This document shows, piece by piece, positions 45,625 through 55,306 of a DNA stretch of 64,000 nucleotides. The stretch comes from Acinetobacter baumannii (GTDB lineage: Bacteria; Pseudomonadota; Gammaproteobacteria; Pseudomonadales; Moraxellaceae). Each line of letters begins with the position of its first letter. Positions within the stretch are counted from its first letter, which is position 1. The notes below the pieces were generated by a model. That model searched no databases and had not been told where the DNA came from. It saw only the letters and a list, made by a program, of their open reading frames with translations. The position numbers and the translations under genes are program-made. The stretch spans positions 1,054,001 to 1,118,000 of the forward strand of contig NZ_CP046654.1 of NCBI RefSeq assembly GCF_009759685.1. The letters run 5' to 3'.

Positions 45625-46044
45625 TCAATCTGAACTTTTTTTGTTCATCGGCTCATTCAATTTAGCAATACTTAGCCCATACTTATGAGCATTATATTGC
45701 CACACTACAAACTGTTCTAACAACATAGCGTTTTCTTTTTCCAATCTGGTATTCTTGGCTTCCAAACTCTCAATTCTAGCTTGAGCAATTTTCAAGCTTG
45801 CAGGAAGCTTTTGTTGTTTTGATTTCAATATTTTTAAAGCTGTTGGAGATTTTTTTCCTAGATCATAAGCGTTCTTAATTCTTGCAAATTTCTGTAGTGT
45901 TTGACGAGTGGGTGCAGGTACAAGTTCTAGTTGCACTTCAATCGCTTTGCATAATCGTTCCCACGTTAACTTTTCATTTGGTGACCAATAATCAAGAATT
46001 TCAACAATATCTTGAATATTCTGATCCGTTAAATGTTGTGCCAT
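45625..46044 (-). CDS. ginD: Small coiled-coil protein of the integration module (GinD-like)
   Basis: 139 residues, helical. N-terminal half LTWERLCKAIEVQLELVPAPTRQTLQKFARIKNAYDLGKK resembles an HTH-like DNA-binding segment; residues ~80-115 (LKIAQARIESLEAKNTRLEKENAMLLEQF) are a leucine-zipper coiled coil. It follows three tyrosine recombinase genes with a 1-bp gap, the position of ginD in GInt islands and tnpC in Tn554. Symbol is by analogy. Confidence 0.65.
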   Translation of the reverse strand: MAQHLTDQNIQDIVEILDYWSPNEKLTWERLCKAIEVQLELVPAPTRQTLQKFARIKNAYDLGKKSPTALKILKSKQQKLPASLKIAQARIESLEAKNTRLEKENAMLLEQFVVWQYNAHKYGLSIAKLNEPMNKKSSD

Positions 46045-46045
46045 G

Positions 46046-48169
46046 TTAACTCCATAAATCCATTAACAAAGATTCATGCAAAACTTGCTGTTTTTCAATC
46101 TGTTTACGTTGAGTATTCTCAATAGTAGGAATGCGTTTACGACCTGCCTTTTGATACGCTAAATCAAGATGAGGGATATCTTCAGAAGATGGAAGGCTCA
46201 AAGGTGTACCATCAGGAATGTTTGGATCGTTCAATAGTGCAATCATCTGTTCACAACGTTTAATCGTTAATTCTCTCATCTCCAACCACACCGTTGCACC
46301 AGTAACATTCTTACTAACAGACTCTTTATCCTTTGCCCATAAGATTTTTTCTTTTTTTAGTCTATCTTGAAGCCGTTTTTTCTTTTCTACATCACCTTTA
46401 ATACAAACATGCTCAGTGCAATTCAAACAGTTTCTATACTTTAAGCAGGGTTCATCAATATACGAATGTGTACAAAGTCCAAATTCCGTAGTGTGCATAG
46501 ACAACGTGGTTTTGGTATTTAACTCCTGTAGAGTTCGAGGTGTAGCGGTCTGAAATGTAAATGTACTATCAGTATTTACTATACCAACCTCATTTTTCTG
46601 CATCTCAATTAAGCCATAATTACGATCTTCAACCGTGGTATGGTCATATACTCGATTTTGCTTCATATCAGCTCGTCCCGACCATTTAGCAAGTAACAAG
46701 CTATCCATTCCATTCGTATTTGCTATGGTATTCAATAAATGTCGGAATTGATGAGTTGTCATACTATAATTACCATGTCCCCACCGCTGAAAAATAGATT
46801 TCATATTACATAATTGGCGTTTTCCTTTTAAATTTCTTCTTGTGGGCGATAAATCTTCATTTAAGTTATTAATTGTTGGAATCCATAATTCTGAAAAGAT
46901 AGTTATCTTATTTGAATGAAATTGATTATGAAAAGATGCAAATAGAGCTTCTGACCACTTAATCTGAACTCCATTACCAGTTCTAAAAGGTATATAAGGA
47001 AAGCCCTGAGGCAGTCTATTACGCAGAATAATATTTAAATCATTCAGGCAGACTGCGTAATCACTAATAGGAATCTCACGAGTTATTAAAAAACTTTTGC
47101 CACTATTTTTTTCTTTACTAGTCTCATCATATAGCGACACATCAAATCCCATTGCCGACAATACTTCACTACGTTTTAATAATTGATCATCAGGCACTTT
47201 AGGACAGAACTTATGTCTCGGAAACTTATCGCTTGTCTCAAGCAAATATGCTAAATGTCTAGGCTGTTCTGACATCTTAATCAAACGTTCAATAGCCCGT
47301 TTAACCGTTGGAATCATGACACTCGGAATATATTTAATATCATACCCATAATTTTTCTGTGCATACCATCTAATACCTAATACTTTCTCAATATTCGAAC
47401 CATCTTCTGCAAGCTCTAAACTGCTCTTAGAACGCCTTGGGACTTCTTCCTCGTAGATACAATTATGCTTTAAGAAAAACAGCTCTGATGCACGTTCAGG
47501 CGCAGCTAGAAGCAAACTCACAGCACTGGTGACAAAAATATCTCTATTTGACAACTCTGAATCTTTTCGTGAGAAAATATCAGCCAATGCAAAAATAGCA
47601 TCTTCATCTGGAAGCTTAGATGATCTATATTCTTCTGACTCTTTATCTAGCAGAATTACCTTATCAGCAGGCTTTTTAATTGGATTTTTCCACTCTGGTA
47701 AATTCACTATTTTTAATTGGCGAATAAAATCCAAGAGAATCTTTAAGTGTCTTCCCACATGATAAGCAGAACTTGCTTTATAACTTTTCTTTGCATTCTC
47801 AGCCGCTAAATCAAAATCAGCAATAACTAATTTAGATAAATCCACTTCACCATATCGATCTAAGCATATTTTTTCTAATACCCGAATTCCCAAAATCGTA
47901 TCTTGGGTTTTTAACTTACTATTAATTCTTTGATACTTAACATACGCCTTGGCAAATTCTAGAATTGAATGATCCAAGAGATTTTCAGGTCGTCTGTCTT
48001 GTGATGGCACACCTGATTTGACAAAGTTTACTTCGCCTTTCCAATAATTCTCATCAAATCTAATATCTTCATTTAATTCTGATAACTGTTTAACAAAATC
48101 AATAAACCGCTTAATTTCGAAGTAAGGAGACTGGATTTTGTCTGATGGAAAATATATTAAATTATCCAT
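46046..48169 (-). CDS. ginC: Tyrosine recombinase, large (GinC-like)
   Basis: About 707 residues from ATG 48169. Catalytic elements: SLLLAAPERASELFFLKHN (Arg I), TTHQFRHLLNTIANTNG (H-x-x-R) and SGRADMKQNRVYDHTT (Tyr). A cysteine-rich insertion FGLCTHSYIDEPCLKYRNCLNC follows and probably binds zinc. ATG 48169 is chosen because it lies next to the GinB stop; overlap 8 bp. Third recombinase of the module. Confidence 0.8.
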   Translation of the reverse strand: MDNLIYFPSDKIQSPYFEIKRFIDFVKQLSELNEDIRFDENYWKGEVNFVKSGVPSQDRRPENLLDHSILEFAKAYVKYQRINSKLKTQDTILGIRVLEKICLDRYGEVDLSKLVIADFDLAAENAKKSYKASSAYHVGRHLKILLDFIRQLKIVNLPEWKNPIKKPADKVILLDKESEEYRSSKLPDEDAIFALADIFSRKDSELSNRDIFVTSAVSLLLAAPERASELFFLKHNCIYEEEVPRRSKSSLELAEDGSNIEKVLGIRWYAQKNYGYDIKYIPSVMIPTVKRAIERLIKMSEQPRHLAYLLETSDKFPRHKFCPKVPDDQLLKRSEVLSAMGFDVSLYDETSKEKNSGKSFLITREIPISDYAVCLNDLNIILRNRLPQGFPYIPFRTGNGVQIKWSEALFASFHNQFHSNKITIFSELWIPTINNLNEDLSPTRRNLKGKRQLCNMKSIFQRWGHGNYSMTTHQFRHLLNTIANTNGMDSLLLAKWSGRADMKQNRVYDHTTVEDRNYGLIEMQKNEVGIVNTDSTFTFQTATPRTLQELNTKTTLSMHTTEFGLCTHSYIDEPCLKYRNCLNCTEHVCIKGDVEKKKRLQDRLKKEKILWAKDKESVSKNVTGATVWLEMRELTIKRCEQMIALLNDPNIPDGTPLSLPSSEDIPHLDLAYQKAGRKRIPTIENTQRKQIEKQQVLHESLLMDLWS

Positions 48170-49730
48170 GATTAAACTCCTTACAAGCAGCAATTACTTG
48201 CTGAACGGCAATAATCGCTCGGTCATTCACAGCAGCGACTTCAAGGCTACATCCCATTGCTATTAGATCATCTCGTTCTTTAATTAATTGCTCTAGAACT
48301 AGATGATGGGGTGCATTTGCCCAAGGCATAAACTTGCTACACAGATAACATGCTATTGGCGCATGATCCCTACAATATTGATGTGTTCCACATGAGCCAA
48401 CATCACAGTCCTGTTCCACACAAGATATTCGATTAGCATCTTTAATTTGTGATTGAGCCTCTATCTCATCCTTTACAACTCTTCCTTGAAAAGCATCTGC
48501 ATATTTGCGTAAGTTCTCATCCATAATGGAAGAGATTTGTTGTGCAATTTCAGGAACACTTTGTACATAGCAATGTGCATTCTGGGTATCATGATGATCT
48601 AATAGCTTTGCAATGACATTCACACCTGCTTTCTGTCGAGCGGCATTAGTTCCAAGCGTGTAACGAAACCGATATGCAGTTACAGATATTGGTTTACCAG
48701 TTTCTCTAGAGCGGATACCAAGTTTTTGAATAGCTTTTTTCAAAATTTGGGTTAATTTATTGCTCGGTATATGAATAATTTCTTTTGTCAAAATCTCTGA
48801 AATTTCATTTTGATTTCCCCAATCCAAATTAACTAACTTCTCAAAATCATAGAATAGTGGTAGCTCTGTAAACTCTTGTTCAGATAGCTCTCTCTTTATT
48901 TGTTTAGTTAATTTTTGCTTTAGAATTTGAATATGTTCAAATAAAATTTTTGCAATGCTTTCTCGAATCCCTACTTCACTAAAAGCAAATCGGAATCCAC
49001 TAGCACCTCTAATTTTAGCTCTCGGAATCTTAAGGATATGAACTGCATTTTTATCATTAAAACTATATTTATCAGACACGTATAGGTCTTTAACCTTTAG
49101 TCCTGAAATTTGGATGGGTCTTCTACCAGTCGCACAAAAAACACGAATTAAAGCAGCCTCATAATAGGAAATCTTATTTTCTGCTAAATATTCGTTAGTT
49201 TTAGTGATAATTGCTTGGAATTCAAATGGGCTAAATGGGCCTTCATCTGGATCAAGAGAAAGAACGGCTGTACCTTTTTCATTCCCACCTAATCTCCATG
49301 AATCTATTAAATCGTAAATTTCATCATCTACTGAAGAGTATCCTAAATTGTAGAGTTTTTTTAAAAAGACTCTAAACTTCGCTAACTTATATTCGTACCG
49401 TTTATCATTAAAATAGTTTTTATATTCTAAAATTCCTTTTAAAGTAATTTCTGACTCTCCTGTCAAAACAGGATATTTAAGAGCATAGCGGATCATTTCT
49501 TTAGCATGTGTGCTTGAGCTATATTTAGCAAAATGTATAAAGGTATTTAAAACATCCGCCCTAACTTTCTCCGAAAATTTTGAGAGATTCAACATATTAA
49601 CTGTGTGATTAATATCTAAAACCCATGTATGATCATAAATATCAACTTCAAAGCCTTTGAATGAAATAAAAGAATTTGGCGGTTTATCTAAACTATCAAC
49701 TTGAAGTAATTTAGTCATTTTCATCCTCAA
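48162..49730 (-). CDS. ginB: Tyrosine recombinase (GinB-like)
   Basis: 522 residues. IRVFCATGRRPIQISGLKVKDL (Arg I, R203/204), TAYRFRYTLGT (Y-x-F-R in place of H-x-x-R, about 353-356), LLDHHDTQNAHCYVQ (His and Tyr388). C-terminal Cys/His cluster CVEQDCDVGSCGTHQYC...CYLC (about 437-464) is a likely zinc site. Overlaps GinA stop by 20 bp; alternative starts within the first five codons. Confidence 0.8.
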   Translation of the reverse strand: MRMKMTKLLQVDSLDKPPNSFISFKGFEVDIYDHTWVLDINHTVNMLNLSKFSEKVRADVLNTFIHFAKYSSSTHAKEMIRYALKYPVLTGESEITLKGILEYKNYFNDKRYEYKLAKFRVFLKKLYNLGYSSVDDEIYDLIDSWRLGGNEKGTAVLSLDPDEGPFSPFEFQAIITKTNEYLAENKISYYEAALIRVFCATGRRPIQISGLKVKDLYVSDKYSFNDKNAVHILKIPRAKIRGASGFRFAFSEVGIRESIAKILFEHIQILKQKLTKQIKRELSEQEFTELPLFYDFEKLVNLDWGNQNEISEILTKEIIHIPSNKLTQILKKAIQKLGIRSRETGKPISVTAYRFRYTLGTNAARQKAGVNVIAKLLDHHDTQNAHCYVQSVPEIAQQISSIMDENLRKYADAFQGRVVKDEIEAQSQIKDANRISCVEQDCDVGSCGTHQYCRDHAPIACYLCSKFMPWANAPHHLVLEQLIKERDDLIAMGCSLEVAAVNDRAIIAVQQVIAACKEFNHG

Positions 49731-50937
49731 ATTTTTCTTGAATACTTAAACCTACTTCTATAGCTCGTTTATTTTCTGCACGTCTTGAATATCTTCTCGC
49801 ACTTTGTGAGTTAGGTATCCATCCCATCAGATATGCACGATCATTTTCTACTTTAAATTCAGTTGTTTTACCTGTTGCCACTAAAATTTGAGATTTCTCA
49901 GAAAATTTATCATTCCAAGTATGTCTAAATGCATGTGCATGTACATTAAATGCAACAGTTCTCGAAATTTCAGAAAAGATTTTATCAAGAGCATTGATTG
50001 AAAGTGGCTGGCCTTTATTTGATAAAATTAAATAGTCCGTAAGTTCTACATTCGGCACGGTTGACCTATAATTTAAAATATAAGTTTCTAATTTTTTCTT
50101 TAGATTTTTATTGACTGCAATTGATCGACTTCTAGTTTTCACCAAGGGTTGATATAGTCTAGAATCACTCCCATCGTGAGGGTTACGTCTTATAGTAAGA
50201 TATACAGCACCATTCTTTTGGGATGTTATATCTGTAATTTTTAAATTTAATAATTCCCCTTTACGACATCCTAGATACAAAAATAGATAGATAATCAGCT
50301 CATTTCTATAAGTAATATAATCTGAAATCCAAATACGATTCTGAGTATCAGGATCAACCGCCTTTAAAATTTTATATAATTGCTCACTATCAAAGGACTT
50401 ATATTCAGACTCAATATCCATGGACTTTCGAGGTCTACGAGATGTAAACAAGCGTTTTGTGTTTGTTATTGCTGATGAATGAAAATATGTCTCTAACCAT
50501 CCAATATACTCAGCAAAATTAGTTAAACGCCTATATATTAATTGTTTGGACACATAGTCCTGAGTAACAACCAATTTTGCTCTAGATCGCTCTCTGTTAT
50601 TACCTTTTGGAAAATTTATAATTTTTTTATTTGGAGTCATTCCATCTAATCGGCTACGACTAAAACTGGCTAAATTTGATATAGCTTCGATTTCATTTAA
50701 TTCCAAAAAGTCTTTACTTTTTATCCTTTGTTCTAAGTCAATTCCTAACTTATCTAACAACTGGAAGAGTAACTTAATATCTTCCAAATTAGCTGAAATT
50801 GTATTAATTGATTGACCACGATTTCTTAAATGAATAATCGTATATAAATTTGGATAAGTCATAGGAATACCATCACTATCCAAAAGAACAGCAAATCGCT
50901 CGCCACTACTCATTACAAATCTTTTAACAGACATCAT
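49711..50937 (-). CDS. ginA: Tyrosine recombinase (GinA-like)
   Basis: About 408 residues. Complete catalytic set (numbering from an in-frame TTG 15 bases upstream): R230 in LYLGCRKGELLNLK, H340-x-x-R343 in HAHAFRHTW, W378 in LMGWIPN and Tyr388 in SARRYSRRA. First gene of the ginABCD-like operon and closest to the right island end, 51 bp from the terminal inverted repeat. Such modules act together in excision and integration; single genes are not known to suffice. Confidence 0.85.
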   Translation of the reverse strand: MMSVKRFVMSSGERFAVLLDSDGIPMTYPNLYTIIHLRNRGQSINTISANLEDIKLLFQLLDKLGIDLEQRIKSKDFLELNEIEAISNLASFSRSRLDGMTPNKKIINFPKGNNRERSRAKLVVTQDYVSKQLIYRRLTNFAEYIGWLETYFHSSAITNTKRLFTSRRPRKSMDIESEYKSFDSEQLYKILKAVDPDTQNRIWISDYITYRNELIIYLFLYLGCRKGELLNLKITDITSQKNGAVYLTIRRNPHDGSDSRLYQPLVKTRSRSIAVNKNLKKKLETYILNYRSTVPNVELTDYLILSNKGQPLSINALDKIFSEISRTVAFNVHAHAFRHTWNDKFSEKSQILVATGKTTEFKVENDRAYLMGWIPNSQSARRYSRRAENKRAIEVGLSIQEKFEDEND

Positions 50938-50987
50938 GGCTAAAATTAACAAAAAATCTAAGTATTAAATACCATAGAATATAAGTA

Positions 50988-51042
50988 AAAAAATTTACAG
51001 AATTATTTCTAATATCTGTAAATTTTTTATTTAATTTATTGT
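50988..51042. repeat. Right end of the genomic island
   Basis: Perfect 14-bp inverted repeat AAAAAATTTACAGA, 13-nt spacer, TCTGTAAATTTTTT (50988-51028), overlapping the 17-bp element (51026-51042) found inverted at the left end. It lies 51 bp beyond the ssb stop and could double as an AT-rich terminator for ssb. Confidence 0.5.
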
Positions 51043-51092
51043 TAAATAATAAAAAATATTAAAATTTAACAAAATGGGGGCTATAGGGTGTA

Positions 51093-51674
51093 CTAGAACG
51101 GTAAGTCGTCGTCTAAATCAGCTGGTGCAGATGCTGGTTGTTGTGGCGCTTTAGGAGCGAAACCACCACCTTGTGGGCTATTGCCACCATTACCGAAACC
51201 GCCTTGGCCACCATAACCACCATTGTTTTGGCCGTAGCCCCCACCTTGGTTGTTATTTTGATAGCCGCCACCTTGTTGAGGCGCGTTAAAACGTGGTTGG
51301 TTAAAATCATTACCGCCAGCAAAACCTTGTTCACCTTGTTGACGAGCATCTAACATTTGCATCTGGTCGCCACGGATTTCTGTAGTGTAACGTTCTTGAC
51401 CATTTTGGTCTGTCCACTGACGTGTACGTAATGAACCTTCGATATAAACCTTAGAACCTTTACGTAAAAACTGCTGAGCAATTTCCCCTAAACGGTTATG
51501 CAAAACAATACGGTGCCATTCTGTTTGTTCTTTACGTTCACCTGTATTTTTATCGGTCCAAACTTCACTTGTTGCGATAGAAAACTGGGTCAACGAGCCC
51601 CCATTTGGAAAAGTTTTTGTTTCAGGATCACGACCCAAAGTACCAACCAAAATAACCTTATTTACACCACGCAT
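51093..51674 (-). CDS. ssb: Single-stranded DNA-binding protein
   Basis: 193 residues. OB fold [45 protein letters not shown], glycine/glutamine-rich disordered linker (about 115-180) and the conserved acidic tip DLDDDLPF for partner binding. Intact 3' end, so the island's insertion lies past the gene and does not disrupt it. Confidence 0.97.
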   Translation of the reverse strand: MRGVNKVILVGTLGRDPETKTFPNGGSLTQFSIATSEVWTDKNTGERKEQTEWHRIVLHNRLGEIAQQFLRKGSKVYIEGSLRTRQWTDQNGQERYTTEIRGDQMQMLDARQQGEQGFAGGNDFNQPRFNAPQQGGGYQNNNQGGGYGQNNGGYGGQGGFGNGGNSPQGGGFAPKAPQQPASAPADLDDDLPF

Positions 51675-51725
51675 TAGCTGTCTTCATCCTATACATTTCT
51701 ATGTTTTACTTTATAAGAGTTATGC

Positions 51726-53090
51726 TTAAATGGCTACCTCTTTACCGAACAACTGCGTTAAATCACGTCGCGAAGCGTCATCAAGAGACTGTTTATCGAC
51801 TTTAATATAAGCAACTTGCTGGTCAGGCATCACCACAACTTCTTCGATACCACGAATTGCCAATAGTTGTGTGGTCCACTCATTCACCTGTTGCACTTGC
51901 GGCAATGGCAGCACAATAGATGACAAATACCGCGGCTGAGCTAAACCAAAACTAATTAGCAGCCATATTATAGCAATCCCTGCTAAGACACTCCATCCAA
52001 TCGCAGTATTATGTAACATCAATAATTGACCACCTAGTGTGCCACCAAAAAAGGCACCTAAGAACTGGCTACTGGCATTTACCCCCATAGCGGTAGCTTT
52101 CGACTGGATTGGAGCTGATTTTGACAGCCAAGAAGGTAATAAAGCCTCCATGACATTAAAGGCAATAAAGAAAATACCTAAGCCTGCAAGCAAGACATAT
52201 TTAGACTGATAACCAAATATCAGTAATAGTAAACCTGCAAGAATACCTGTAATTGCTGTTAAGAAAATGCCGCGCATTTTGCGATATTTTTCAGCGATGA
52301 TAATGCTAGGAAATGCAAAAAACAGACTAATAACCAAAAGTGGCAAATACACCAAACCGTGGCTCGCCAAAGGAATATGCGCAAACTCAATAAGCTGTGA
52401 CGGCACATAAATAAACATGGCGGTCAGCAATAAATGCAATGCAAAAACCGAAACGTGTAAACGGTTTAAATCACCCATTTGAATGACTTGTTTAAGCTGT
52501 GCCATGTAGCCTTGCTGGTAATTACGATGGTGACGAGTGACTTTAGGCACCAGCAATAACATCGCAATCGCGATCAAACCCATGATGGTTGTCACAAAGA
52601 ACAAACCAGAAATACCTACAAGGCTTGTGAGCCAAGGCCCAAGACTAAAAGCGACTACAAAAGACAAGCCAATACTCATCCCCATGGCAGCCATGGCTTT
52701 AGTACGCTGCTCTTCACGCGTCACATCGGCTAAAAGTGCCATAACTACTGCCGAAACTGCACCCGCCCCAGCGATAGCACGGCCAATAATTACGCCATAA
52801 ATGGTGTCAGATAATCCGGCAATTGCACCACCAATAGCAAAGAGTAACAGACCAAAGACCACAAGCGGTTTACGGCTAAAACGGTCAGCAAGTAAGCTAA
52901 ATGGAATTTGTAAAATGGCCTGACTTAAACCATAAATACCTACAGCCAAACCAATGAGTGCTGGAGTCGCATATTGATATGACTGCCCAACTACAGAAAA
53001 GACAGGAATAATCATGAACAAGCCCAACATGCGTAGTGCAAAAATACTACTTAAGGCAAAAGTTGAGCGACGTTCCAAAGCATTCATCAT
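51726..53090 (-). CDS. MFS transporter with C-terminal ferredoxin-like tail
   Basis: About 454 residues: twelve helices (MNALERRSTFALSSIFALRMLGLFMIIPVFSV start, motif A LLADRFSRKPLVVFGLLLF) and a ~60-residue soluble tail QVQQVNEWTTQLLAIRGIEEVVVMPDQQVAYIKVDK, which looks like a small heavy-metal-type alpha/beta domain. The tail is unusual for MFS proteins and may sense a ligand. ATG 53090 is preferred. Adjacent to ssb in many Acinetobacter, as I recall. Confidence 0.85.
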   Translation of the reverse strand: MMNALERRSTFALSSIFALRMLGLFMIIPVFSVVGQSYQYATPALIGLAVGIYGLSQAILQIPFSLLADRFSRKPLVVFGLLLFAIGGAIAGLSDTIYGVIIGRAIAGAGAVSAVVMALLADVTREEQRTKAMAAMGMSIGLSFVVAFSLGPWLTSLVGISGLFFVTTIMGLIAIAMLLLVPKVTRHHRNYQQGYMAQLKQVIQMGDLNRLHVSVFALHLLLTAMFIYVPSQLIEFAHIPLASHGLVYLPLLVISLFFAFPSIIIAEKYRKMRGIFLTAITGILAGLLLLIFGYQSKYVLLAGLGIFFIAFNVMEALLPSWLSKSAPIQSKATAMGVNASSQFLGAFFGGTLGGQLLMLHNTAIGWSVLAGIAIIWLLISFGLAQPRYLSSIVLPLPQVQQVNEWTTQLLAIRGIEEVVVMPDQQVAYIKVDKQSLDDASRRDLTQLFGKEVAI

Positions 53091-53187
53091 ATCAATACAC
53101 GTTATCAAACTAAGTAAATTATAAGCCGATTCGTTTCTAAAAATACGGGACACCTTATTTAAAATAACGATTTGGGCTTAAAAAAAT

Positions 53188-53208
53188 AAAGAGGCGTTTA
53201 GCCTCTTT
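53188..53208. terminator. Terminator between MFS and DUF475 genes
   Basis: AAAGAGGC, 5-nt loop, GCCTCTTT. Located just downstream of the DUF475 gene on the minus strand. Confidence 0.75.
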
Positions 53209-53236
53209 AGTTTATCGAAGTTTGCTGAAAATTAGC

Positions 53237-54319
53237 TTAAGGCGACTGTTGCTCGCGCTTCGAATATTGAATTGAAGCGATAACCGCCCAAACAATGAAC
53301 GCTACACCAATTAAACCTGTAACAACTTCCGGCACATGCACGCCTGTACCACTTGCAATCATAATGAATGCTAAAGCACCGATCGCATAATGCGCGCCAT
53401 GTTCCAAGAACACATAGGCATCTAGTGTGCCTTTTTCTACAAGATAAACTGTCATTGAACGGACAAAAATAGCACCAATTGCAAGACCGAGCATAATCAC
53501 GACAACGTCGCTAGTAATGGCAAATGCACCAATTACACCATCAAAACTAAATGATGCATCTAACACTTCAAGATATAAGAAACCACCTAAACCGGCTTTT
53601 ACAACACCAGAAGCAGCGCCTGATCCATCTTGTAATACAGCATTACCATTTTCATCAATTTCAGGTTCGCCGCCCAACAAATGACTGAGCACTTCAACGC
53701 CAATATAAACCACAATGCCCCAAATACCGGCCATAGTTACAGCTAAACGTTGATGGTCATCGACATAACCTGCCATCACAATTAAGGCAATCAAAGCAAG
53801 AAATACAGACATTGCTGGTACGCTTGCCAAGCTTGCAAGTTTAGATTCAAGCCATCTAAACCAATGCGTTTCTTTTTCGTCATCAAAGAAGAAGTTTAAG
53901 AACACCAGTAATAGGAATGTTCCACCAAAAGCCGAAATTTCAGCGTGATGAGCCATTAAACGTTCAGAGTAGGTTTTCGGATCATTAAGTGCCATTTTGG
54001 CTACTTCGATAACACCCATATCAGCAGTCACTGCAACAATCACGACTGGGAAAATCAGACGCATACCAAAAACGGCGATTAAAATACCTACCGTTAAAAA
54101 GATCATTTTCCAGAACGGGTCCCAATTACGGAGAACCGATGCATTCACGACCGCATTGTCAAAAGATAAAGAAACTTCCATCACAGCTAAAATCGCGGTA
54201 ATGGTTAAAGCTTTAAGCATGGTTGACACGCCCGCTTCAGGTCCATGGGTAAAACCCCAGTAAGCGGATAGTGCTAAACACACCACCGTAAAAAATATCG
54301 AAAATCGGAAATGCTTCAT
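53237..54319 (-). CDS. DUF475 integral membrane protein (TerC-related)
   Basis: 360 residues, about nine helices. EVSLSFDNAVVNASVLRNWDPFWK and LEVLDASFSFDGVIGAFAITSDVVVIMLG carry the SFDNA/SFDG acidic pairs shared with TerC and tellurite/Mn exporters, suggesting metal transport. Family function is not well established. Monocistronic with its own upstream region. Confidence 0.88.
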   Translation of the reverse strand: MKHFRFSIFFTVVCLALSAYWGFTHGPEAGVSTMLKALTITAILAVMEVSLSFDNAVVNASVLRNWDPFWKMIFLTVGILIAVFGMRLIFPVVIVAVTADMGVIEVAKMALNDPKTYSERLMAHHAEISAFGGTFLLLVFLNFFFDDEKETHWFRWLESKLASLASVPAMSVFLALIALIVMAGYVDDHQRLAVTMAGIWGIVVYIGVEVLSHLLGGEPEIDENGNAVLQDGSGAASGVVKAGLGGFLYLEVLDASFSFDGVIGAFAITSDVVVIMLGLAIGAIFVRSMTVYLVEKGTLDAYVFLEHGAHYAIGALAFIMIASGTGVHVPEVVTGLIGVAFIVWAVIASIQYSKREQQSP

Positions 54320-54581
54320 GGATCAGACCTATACCAAGAACTAAATTTAATCTTTCTTAAAACCGCGGCTATTATATCGATAATTAACCACAAAACGATG
54401 TTGTTTTGTGCCGTTATTCACTTTACTTTATCTCACTGTTTAATAAAGAAATTTATAATATTTCATTAACTTATTAATCGTATTAAATATTTTCTTGCGA
54501 TATATCTATCATTATTATTTTTGTATTTTAAAATTGATTTAAAATCGGGTTTAGCTGTCTTATTTTAAATGGAATGTTTTT
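54320..54581. other. Divergent intergenic region DUF475/tenA
   Basis: 262 bp, AT-rich; promoters of both genes. No TPP riboswitch (no CTGAGA core) ahead of tenA and no yybP-ykoY fold ahead of the DUF475 gene could be found. Confidence 0.5.
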
Positions 54582-55256
54582 ATGCTTTTTTCTCAAGAAC
54601 TTTGGCAACGTAATTTAAATTTATATCAAAAAATTCTCGACCTGCCTTTTAATCAGGAACTTGCTAACGGTACTTTAGATAAAGAAGCTTTTTGTCATTA
54701 TGTTATTCAAGATGCTCAATATTTAGTGGCCTATGGCCGTGTGCTGGCTGTTGCAGCAGCTAAAGCTTTTGATGCTGACGATATTATGCAGTTTTCAGAT
54801 GCAGCTAAAATTGCAATTGTGGTCGAGCGCAGTTTGCATGACGACTTTATGAAAAACTTTGGGGTAACTAAAGAAGAATTTAAAAATACCCCATTGACCT
54901 TGGCAGGCCATCATTACACTTCATTTTTGACAGCAACTGCTTGGTCTGAAAGCTACCCTGTTGTACTTGCTGCTCTATTACCTTGCTTCTGGATTTATGC
55001 CGAAGTCGGTAAAGACATTGTGAGTAAGTCTGTCCCAAACAATCCTTATCAGGCATGGATCGATACCTACGCAGGTGAAGAATTCCATACCGCCGTTCGT
55101 AATGTGATTGCGACGGTAGATAAAGTTGCCGCACGTTGTGATGCAGATACTTTAGAGAAAATGCATGCAGCCTATACCATGGGTGCAAAACTTGAATGGT
55201 TATTTTGGGATAGTGCCTACCATCAAAGACAATGGTTAGGTTTAGATCAGATCTAA
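54582..55256 (+). CDS. tenA: TenA family protein (aminopyrimidine aminohydrolase)
   Basis: 224 residues, helical haem-oxygenase-like fold. Nucleophile Cys in VVLAALLPCFWIYAEVGKDI; active-site Asp and Tyr in YVIQDAQYLVAYGRVL; Glu of the substrate pocket in YAGEEFHTAVRN. Members hydrolyse formylaminopyrimidine in thiamine salvage. Also could act in another TenA-like role, as no thiamine genes adjoin it. Confidence 0.9.
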   Translation: MLFSQELWQRNLNLYQKILDLPFNQELANGTLDKEAFCHYVIQDAQYLVAYGRVLAVAAAKAFDADDIMQFSDAAKIAIVVERSLHDDFMKNFGVTKEEFKNTPLTLAGHHYTSFLTATAWSESYPVVLAALLPCFWIYAEVGKDIVSKSVPNNPYQAWIDTYAGEEFHTAVRNVIATVDKVAARCDADTLEKMHAAYTMGAKLEWLFWDSAYHQRQWLGLDQI

Positions 55257-55270
55257 AAATAAGATGAGTT

Positions 55271-55305
55271 CTGACCATTTAGTTCATTAAATGGTCAGTG
55301 TTTAA
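55271..55305. terminator. Terminator after tenA
   Basis: CTGACCATTTA, 6-nt loop, TAAATGGTCAG then T-rich DNA; convergent with the next gene. Confidence 0.75.
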
Positions 55306-55306
55306 T

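Noticed and set aside
54520..54581. TPP riboswitch ahead of tenA
   Set aside because: No CTGAGA core or paired arms in the leader.
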